From positions 1-52,879 of the IMG/VR virus record IMGVR_UViG_3300006924_000027: 52,879 bases of DNA; one strand, 5' to 3'. The notes beneath the pieces are model-generated. The model searched no databases, had not been told where the DNA came from, and worked only from the letters and a program-made list of their open reading frames with translations. Below are positions 48,188 through 52,879 of the stretch, piece by piece (the first letter of the stretch is position 1; each line of letters starts with the position of its first letter). The position numbers and the translations under genes were made by a program. This DNA comes from a virus.

Positions 48188-49959
48188 TAAAAATTAAAGA
48201 CCTAACAGTAAAGAATTTTATGAGTGTGGGCAACCAGACTCAAGCAATTAATTTTGACAAAGGTGAATTAACGCTTGTACTAGGTGAGAACCTAGACCTA
48301 GGTGGTGACGATAGCGGTTCTAGAAACGGCACTGGTAAAACTACTATCGTCAACGCACTTAGTTACGCAATCTATGGTAATGCATTAACAAACATTAAGC
48401 GTGATAATCTTATTAATAAGATCAACGGCAAAGGAATGCTTGTTACAATCAACTTTGAAAAAGATGGAGTTGACTATAAGATTGAGCGTGGTAGAAAGCC
48501 TAATATTACAAAGTTTACTATTAACGGTAAAGACTTTGAAGAAGATTCTGATGAAAGTCAAGGCGATAGTAGAGAAACACAAAAAGTAATTGAAGAACTA
48601 TTTGGTATGTCGCATGATATGTTTAAGCATCTCATTGCACTAAACACATACACTGAACCTTTCCTTGCATTAAAAAATAATGATCAGCGGGCAATTATTG
48701 AACAGTTGCTAGGTATTACATTGTTATCTGAAAAAGCTGAGTGTCTTAAAGAAGAAATGAAAATTAACAGAGACAAGATGAGCTCTGAGAATACAAGAAT
48801 TGAAACTGTTAAAATATCTAACGAAAAAATTCAACAAAACATCGAATCGTTAGAACGCAAACAGCGTATGTGGGAAGATCAAAAGGTATCTGCAATTGAC
48901 GAACTTGAGTCAAGTATTAAAATTTTACAAGAAATTGATATTGATGCAGAAATTGAAGCACACAAATGTTTAGACGATTTTAATAAAAAGCAGTCAGCGA
49001 TTGCAGAAGCAAAACGTTGGATTGCTAACATTGAAGCTGATGATTCTAAACAAGAAAAACTAATTGAAAAATTAGATAATGAAATTGTATTGCTTAAAGA
49101 ACACAAGTGTCATACTTGTGGACAAGAATTACATGATAAAAAGCAAGAAGAAATTCTCGGTGCTAAAGAAGAACAAAAGCAAGAAGCGGCTGAGCAAATT
49201 CTTGCTAATAGTACACAACTAGAAGAACATCAAACTGTTATTGCAGACATTGGTGAGCTAGAAGGTTGTCCACCTACACAATATGACACACTTGAACAAG
49301 CATTGCAACATAGAAGCACAGTTGAAGGATTAGAAAAAGATTTACAAGCAAAGAAAGATGATATTAATCCTTATAGCGAGCAAATTACAGAATTAAAAGA
49401 TACTGCAATACAGGAAGTAAGTTTTGATCTACTTAATGAATTAACAAAAGTAAAAGATCATCAGGACTTTTTGTACAAACTGTTAACAAACAAAGACAGT
49501 TTTGTTCGTAAGAAAATTATTGAGCAAAATCTTGCATATCTAAATCAGCGTATTACATATTACTTGGCAAAAATTGGTTTGCCGCATATTGTTGAGTTTC
49601 AAAATGATCTTAGCGTTGTAATTACACAGCTAGGACAAGATTTAGACTTTGACAATTTAAGTAGAGGTGAACGTAACAGACTTATTTTATCTATGAGTTG
49701 GGCATTCCGTGATGTATGGGAAAGTTTATATCACAGCATTAACTTATTATTCATAGATGAGCTTGTAGATAGTGGTATGGATAGTGCTGGAGTAGAATCT
49801 AGTATTGGTATCCTTAAGAAAATGACTAGAGAAAGACAGAAAAATGTGTTCTTAATCAGTCATAGAGATGATTTAACAAGTCGTGTTAATCACGTACTAA
49901 AAGTAATCAAAGAAAACGGTTTTACATCTTATAGTAATGATGTTGAAATTGTGGAATAG
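48184..49959 (+). CDS. 46: Recombination endonuclease subunit gp46 (Rad50/SbcC-like)
   Basis: The 591-residue SMC-type ATPase has a Walker A (GSRNGTGKTT, residues 45-54), a coiled coil at about 180-430 interrupted by a CHTC zinc hook at Cys309 and Cys312, an ABC signature LSRGER near 492-497, a Walker B LLFIDEL at about 521-527 and an H-loop SH near 559-560. The order and length match T4 gp46 (560 residues). An insertion after residue 35 (ENLDLGGDDSGS) widens the Walker A loop as in other marine T4-like phages. It pairs with gp47 to tether and process DNA ends. Gene overlap with gp47 supports balanced synthesis. Confident. Confidence 0.96.
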   Translation: MIKIKDLTVKNFMSVGNQTQAINFDKGELTLVLGENLDLGGDDSGSRNGTGKTTIVNALSYAIYGNALTNIKRDNLINKINGKGMLVTINFEKDGVDYKIERGRKPNITKFTINGKDFEEDSDESQGDSRETQKVIEELFGMSHDMFKHLIALNTYTEPFLALKNNDQRAIIEQLLGITLLSEKAECLKEEMKINRDKMSSENTRIETVKISNEKIQQNIESLERKQRMWEDQKVSAIDELESSIKILQEIDIDAEIEAHKCLDDFNKKQSAIAEAKRWIANIEADDSKQEKLIEKLDNEIVLLKEHKCHTCGQELHDKKQEEILGAKEEQKQEAAEQILANSTQLEEHQTVIADIGELEGCPPTQYDTLEQALQHRSTVEGLEKDLQAKKDDINPYSEQITELKDTAIQEVSFDLLNELTKVKDHQDFLYKLLTNKDSFVRKKIIEQNLAYLNQRITYYLAKIGLPHIVEFQNDLSVVITQLGQDLDFDNLSRGERNRLILSMSWAFRDVWESLYHSINLLFIDELVDSGMDSAGVESSIGILKKMTRERQKNVFLISHRDDLTSRVNHVLKVIKENGFTSYSNDVEIVE

Positions 49960-49961
49960 GT

Positions 49962-50231
49962 ATGGCAACAGATTCACATGACCAGATGATTGAAGCATTT
50001 CAGAAATACTTTAAGTGGCAGGATCGCTTTGAGTATCATGGTAGTGATGAAGCAGGAATTAAGGCAAGATTTTGGCTGAGTGAAATTAGAAAACATGCAA
50101 GTCAACGAAGGCTAGAAGTACAAGAGAAACGATCAGAGAGAAAGTTAGCCAGAAAAGGCCAGGTCGGACGTCCCAAGAAAGTAACTACTAATGATGACGT
50201 CAGAATGGACTTACCAAAAGAAGAAGATTAA
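49962..50231 (+). CDS. Small basic protein with AT-hook-like tail
   Basis: The 89-residue protein begins with an acidic/aromatic helical half (residues 5-45, containing MIEAFQKYFKWQDRF). A strongly basic Arg/Lys-rich segment at about 48-66 follows, then GQVGRPKK at 66-73, which resembles an AT-hook core (GRPKK), and an acidic tail. No enzyme motif is present. It starts two bases after the gp46 stop and overlaps the nuclease gene by 41 bases, so it is part of the recombination operon. DNA binding is plausible from charge and motif, not shown. Homologous small genes follow gp46 in related marine phages, from memory, without assigned function. Confidence 0.72.
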   Translation: MATDSHDQMIEAFQKYFKWQDRFEYHGSDEAGIKARFWLSEIRKHASQRRLEVQEKRSERKLARKGQVGRPKKVTTNDDVRMDLPKEED

Positions 50232-50631
50232 AGAACTTCCAGAAGACTGTGAAGGGTTTGTCTATCTGATTACAAATCTTACTAACGACAGAAAATACAT
50301 AGGCAAAAAACTAGCAAAATTCAAAAAAACACGCCCACCACTCAAGGGCAAAAAAAATAAAAGACGTTCAAAAGTAGAAAGTGACTGGAGAGACTATTGG
50401 GGATCTAGTGAACATCTACTAGCAGATGTAGAGAAGTTAGGCAAAGAAAAATTTACCAGAGAAATATTACACTACTGTCCAAGCAGAGGCGTACTTAGTT
50501 ACATAGAGGCAAAGGAACAATTTGATCGTAGAGTATTAGAATCAGACGAATATTACAATGGAATAATCAATGTAAGAGTAGGCAGTTCTAAACTATTAAA
50601 AGAAGAAATTAAACGATTAAATGACTCTTAA
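50191..50631 (+). CDS. GIY-YIG nuclease-like protein
   Basis: The 146-residue protein has the GIY-YIG core. GFVY at 22-25 replaces GIY, YIG is at 36-38, a basic stretch with candidate Arg (57-67) follows, then Glu at about 106 in YIEAKE and a YNGIINV asparagine near 123-127. These are the five usual elements. GIY-YIG domains cut DNA and include homing endonucleases such as T4 Seg proteins, but also repair and restriction nucleases. No DNA-binding tail of homing type is seen. It overlaps the previous gene by 41 bases and no clear ribosome site precedes it, so it probably relies on coupling. Not inserted in an intron. Family likely, role unknown. Confidence 0.75.
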   Translation: MMTSEWTYQKKKIKELPEDCEGFVYLITNLTNDRKYIGKKLAKFKKTRPPLKGKKNKRRSKVESDWRDYWGSSEHLLADVEKLGKEKFTREILHYCPSRGVLSYIEAKEQFDRRVLESDEYYNGIINVRVGSSKLLKEEIKRLNDS

Positions 50632-51026
50632 TTTGCATTTTATACAGAACCACAACTAATACACAATATATCCCAAGGCTAACAAAACAGCTCAAACACC
50701 GTTAAATAAGCCCGCCACGGCGCAATTATGTGGCCCTAAGCCCGTTCTGATGTGTGACGGTAAGGAATTCTGGTTAACGGCAGAGGTATAACAGCACTAT
50801 CCTTAACAGGACGCTGATCGGATACGCCTACGTAGAACCGGTTTGCTGTATATTAATAGAAGTAATTTAAATAGGCTAAATGAGCGAGTAATTCTCGCAG
50901 GTTTATTATATAAGTTAGCGTTTGTATAGTAAACTGCCGTTGTACATAAGATACTAAGACGGATTGAGTAGGTAACGGATAACCGCCTACGCTATGTAAA
51001 ATTAAATGCATTGTAGATCTAACGCT

Positions 51027-51113
51027 ATTGTGACTGTGCGAACTCAGATAATGTTCAAAACACACCTTTGGCCCCGACAACGGGCTAATTGTGACCATAC
51101 AATCTAGATAATG
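51027..51113 (+). repeat. Imperfect direct repeat pair, about 60-base spacing
   Basis: ATTGTGAC at 51027-51034 and again at 51088-51095, each followed after 10-11 bases by AGATAATG (51046-51053 and 51106-51113) and then by a CAAAAC or TAAAAC tail. Two copies of a roughly 33-base element flank the CCCG-ACAA-CGGG hairpin. Confidence 0.65.
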
Positions 51114-51213
51114 CTAAAACTGCTTCGCAGTTAATAGTTAAAATAATTTTAACACTGAATCACTTTCACATAAGTAATAGCGAAGCAAGTGCGTTGAGCG
51201 ATAGCGAAAACGC

Positions 51214-51233
51214 AGAACAGCTTTAGCTGTTCT
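51214..51233 (+). terminator. Stem-loop with short T run, terminator-like
   Basis: AGAACAGC, loop TTTA, GCTGTTCT gives a perfect 8-bp stem, followed by TT before the AAATAAATA promoter. The T tract is short, so termination could be weak. It separates the non-coding region from the next late promoter. Confidence 0.55.
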
Positions 51234-51236
51234 TTA

Positions 51237-51244
51237 AATAAATA
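51237..51244 (+). promoter_or_regulatory. Candidate late promoter AATAAATA
   Basis: AATAAATA on the plus strand, 28 bases before the ATG at 51273 and directly after the hairpin at 51214-51233. The octamer is identical to the minus-strand motifs at 46221-46228 and 22409-22416. It would drive the two Ala-rich genes that follow. Confidence 0.55.
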
Positions 51245-51272
51245 CATATATGGATTACATGGAACTATCGGC

Positions 51273-52133
51273 ATGAAACTTAATGAGATAATTAGCGAAC
51301 AACAATTAGATGAACGTCCTATGGGCGTATTAGGTAAGCTCGGTGCTAAAGCACAGACATTTGTACCTGGTAGAACTGGACGTAGGGCTAAAGGTAAACT
51401 TGAAGTTGGTGCTATGGCTAACGAGATATCAGATAAGTTCGATTTATTTCTAGGTAAAGTGGGTGGCGCTGAAGGTGCAACTCCAGAACTTGTAATTTCC
51501 TTTCTAAGAAAAAACGGATACCCTACTAAAGGTGCAGAAGCAGCAATGAAAGATCCTACTATGGCACAAAAAGCTGGTGCAGCAGTAGGAGCAGCGGCAA
51601 AAGGTGTTAAAAAAGCAGCTTCCGCGGCGGCTGGCGCCGCAACTAACGTTGCACAGGGAGCAAAAAATGCGGCCGCAAAGGTAGGCGATAAGCCTGCGCC
51701 GATTCCAACACAAACAGATCAAGCACAAGCAAAAGCAGGTAACACAAATTTAGCAGCAAGTATTGATCGTTCAAGCATGACAACTATTGCAGAAGGCTTT
51801 AGTGGTGCACAACTAGACAAAATTTTTATGGCAGCAGCCAAAGACAAGATTGCATCAGACGAAGGTGGCATTGCAGCACCTAGTGCAGGCAAAGTAGATC
51901 CAGCTGATGCAGGTAAGCCAGGTGCAGGTGGCTTTGCTTCAAGTTTTAAACAAGCATATAACAAAGCTAAAACAGGCACAGATGGTGCCACAGACGCGAA
52001 TACAGCGTCAACAGCAGGCGATCAACCCGCAGCACAAGCAACAGCAGCCCCAGGTGAAATTCCAGCGGAAATACAGAAGCAAATTGACGAGCTAAATCCT
52101 GCGGACAAAAAACAATTGGCGATGATGATATGA
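51273..52133 (+). CDS. Ala-rich protein with capsid-targeting-like N-terminus
   Basis: The 286-residue protein starts MKLNEIISEQQ, which resembles T4 capsid-targeting peptides (short, MK-start, ending I-x-E where prohead protease gp21 cuts after Glu). A small folded part at about 15-90 is followed by a low-complexity Ala/Gly/Lys segment (92-140). A second helical element near 160-195 (LDKIFMAAAKDKIA) and a Pro/Ala/Thr-rich linker lead to a C-terminal helix. There are no cysteines and no enzyme motif. It lies behind a late promoter and overlaps the next gene as ATGA. A packaged internal head protein is the best guess; a scaffold or other structural protein is possible. Coding certain, role inferred. 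Confidence 0.72.
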   Translation: MKLNEIISEQQLDERPMGVLGKLGAKAQTFVPGRTGRRAKGKLEVGAMANEISDKFDLFLGKVGGAEGATPELVISFLRKNGYPTKGAEAAMKDPTMAQKAGAAVGAAAKGVKKAASAAAGAATNVAQGAKNAAAKVGDKPAPIPTQTDQAQAKAGNTNLAASIDRSSMTTIAEGFSGAQLDKIFMAAAKDKIASDEGGIAAPSAGKVDPADAGKPGAGGFASSFKQAYNKAKTGTDGATDANTASTAGDQPAAQATAAPGEIPAEIQKQIDELNPADKKQLAMMI

Positions 52134-52879
52134 GATTAGCACAACTAGAACAAAAATATATTACCGAATCTTGGAATGATCCTGAAATGCTTCTATTGGA
52201 GCAAAAGGTTATTCAGCCTTGGGTAGCAGATCTTGAGCGTATGGTTGCTGAAGCAACACTTACACCAGATCAAATTAACAATCTATTCACAAGCATTGAA
52301 CAAGGTGCTACTGCCGCAGGCGGTAATAGAACAGCAATAGGTAAAGGTACTGATGCTGTAGGTAAGTTTGCAAGTGCAATCAACAAAAAAATTGACGATC
52401 TTGGCGGTGCTATTCAAAAGGCAGGTCCTGTACAAAACATGGATGCCAAGTTCAATGAACTTAAACAAAAAATTGGCGACAAAGATTCTAAAGTAGTACA
52501 AGGCGTAAAAGCGGTTAGTGACTGGGCAAAAGAAAATCCAGGAAAAGCAACTGTAGCGGTTGCTATTTTAACTTCGGCTGCTGCACTAGCAGGCGGACCA
52601 CTAGGCGGTGCTGTAGCAGGTTTCTTAGCAAGAGCAACAAAAGACATTTTACAAGGTAAAGAACTTTCAACATCAATTGGTAAATCAGTTAAAACTGGTG
52701 CAGTTGGTTTTGCTGCTGGTGCTGCGATACAAGCAGTTGGCGATCTTATCGATCCAGACATTTCACAGGCTATTATTGCTACTGATGGACAAACGATTGA
52801 CGTTAACGGACTAGAAGCGATGAGTGCAACTAGCCTTGAAGACGTTTCACCAGAAGCAATTGAAGATTTACTTAAAACA
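52130..52879 (+). CDS. Structural/internal-protein candidate, C-terminus off the window
   Basis: The frame is open for 250 codons from an ATG overlapping the previous stop (ATGA) to the right edge, so the end is missing. The N-terminus MRLAQLEQKYITESW again holds an I-x-E near residue 13, like its neighbour. A helical part at about 20-60 (PWVADLERMVAEATL) and a Gly/Ala/Lys-rich part to 130 lead to a hydrophobic, Gly/Ala-rich stretch at about 142-170 (VAVAILTSAAALAGG, AVAGFLA) that could insert in a membrane. A second Gly/Ala helix lies at about 190-205. The amphipathic, Ala-rich make-up suits an internal or ejected virion protein. No recognised family. Confidence 0.68.
   Translation, partial: MRLAQLEQKYITESWNDPEMLLLEQKVIQPWVADLERMVAEATLTPDQINNLFTSIEQGATAAGGNRTAIGKGTDAVGKFASAINKKIDDLGGAIQKAGPVQNMDAKFNELKQKIGDKDSKVVQGVKAVSDWAKENPGKATVAVAILTSAAALAGGPLGGAVAGFLARATKDILQGKELSTSIGKSVKTGAVGFAAGAAIQAVGDLIDPDISQAIIATDGQTIDVNGLEAMSATSLEDVSPEAIEDLLKT

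Larger units (their letters stand above)
50714..51236 (+). ncRNA. Candidate structured RNA of unknown class
   Basis: A late-promoter-like GTTAAATA at 50701-50708 would start transcription near 50,714, at the first base of a GCCAC/GTGGC stem (50714-50734). Further stems follow. CAGC with an inner CCT-TAAC-AGG hairpin spans 50792-50816, GCGAG/CTCGC 50884-50898, GTAGG with inner CGG-ATAA-CCG 50968-50990, and CCCG-ACAA-CGGG 51073-51084. AACTGC/GCAGTT spans 51118-51132, GTTAAAA/TTTTAAC 51137-51153, TGCGTT/AACGCA 51190-51214, and a terminator-like hairpin 51214-51233. Length near 520 recalls large phage RNAs such as GOLLD or ROOL, but I recognise no member. A replication origin or packaging site is the main alternative. 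Strand and ends are inferred. Confidence 0.45.
50632..51272 (+). other. 641-base non-coding region, partly GC-rich and hairpin-rich
   Basis: This is the only gap over 300 bases in the window. GC is about 50% over 50,701-50,850, clearly above the flanking coding DNA, and about 35% thereafter. At least eight short stem-loops can be drawn and there is one direct repeat. The left 70 bases are AT-rich and include a weak TTGCAT-N18-TAATAC promoter-like pair at 50633-50662. No tRNA fits, and the one 81-codon frame on the opposite strand lacks any support. Confidence 0.8.

Noticed and set aside
50699-50780. tRNA-like fold with a 7-bp closing stem CCGTTAA/TTAACGG
   Set aside because: The length suits a tRNA, but no TTC-type T arm, no proper D arm or anticodon arm, and no CCA-like end could be found.
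50866-50873. Further late-promoter-like TTTAAATA inside the non-coding region
   Set aside because: It lies in a very AT-rich patch, has no gene start or stem just downstream, and such a motif is expected by chance.
50853-51098. Possible 81-residue minus-strand gene in the non-coding region
   Set aside because: It faces against neighbouring genes, lacks a ribosome site, has an implausible composition and overlaps several hairpins.
1-52879. CRISPR arrays, insertion sequences, integrase or attachment sites
   Set aside because: No regularly spaced repeats, transposase, integrase or terminal inverted repeats were found on reading the window.

Overview
The window is a segment of an AT-rich genome of a large T4-like contractile-tailed phage. 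The evidence is a run of T4 orthologues: late sigma factor gp55, recombination/repair proteins gp47 and gp46, tail-tube cap gp48/54, baseplate wedge gp53, spike gp5, gp25 and gp6. These are followed by a very large baseplate-type protein and an array of tail-fibre paralogues. Gene content and style (AT-rich, dense, radical SAM and glycosyltransferase genes next to the fibres, no photosynthesis genes seen here) resemble marine T4-like phages such as pelagimyophages and cyanomyophages. The host cannot be read from the sequence.

Layout. (1) 1-10,699, minus strand: a tightly overlapping cassette with no clear structural gene. It holds two related GT-B/exostosin-like proteins, an SGNH-hydrolase-like protein, two radical SAM proteins with extra N-terminal cysteine clusters, four GT-A-like glycosyltransferases (one made of four tandem modules, three of them degenerate), and two unknown proteins. 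(2) 10,758-22,383, minus strand: distal tail genes. These are two paralogous virion proteins, four tail-fibre proteins sharing one N-terminal domain, a 2OG-Fe(II) oxygenase and a small acidic protein lying between fibre genes, and a small structural-type protein. (3) 22,412-46,193, minus strand: the baseplate module, including a 4,594-residue multidomain protein. (4) 46,278-50,631, plus strand: gp55, gp47, gp46, a small basic protein and a GIY-YIG nuclease. (5) 50,632-51,272: the only long non-coding gap. It is hairpin-rich and partly GC-rich, with a hairpin and late-promoter motif at its right end, and is a candidate structured RNA gene. (6) 51,273 to the right edge: two Ala-rich late-type genes whose N-termini resemble T4 capsid-targeting peptides.

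Working together: gp55 would direct late transcription from TAAATA-type promoters. One lies in the divergent gap at 46,194-46,277 and should drive the whole minus-strand tail region; others lie just upstream of several minus-strand genes and of 51,273. gp47/gp46 have their own near-consensus sigma-70 promoter, as expected for early or middle expression. Minus-strand genes repeatedly meet as TAATG or ATGA overlaps, implying translational coupling. The modification cassette lies directly downstream of the fibre genes on the same strand. The simplest inference is that its products modify virion fibres or host-surface glycans late in infection; this is untested.
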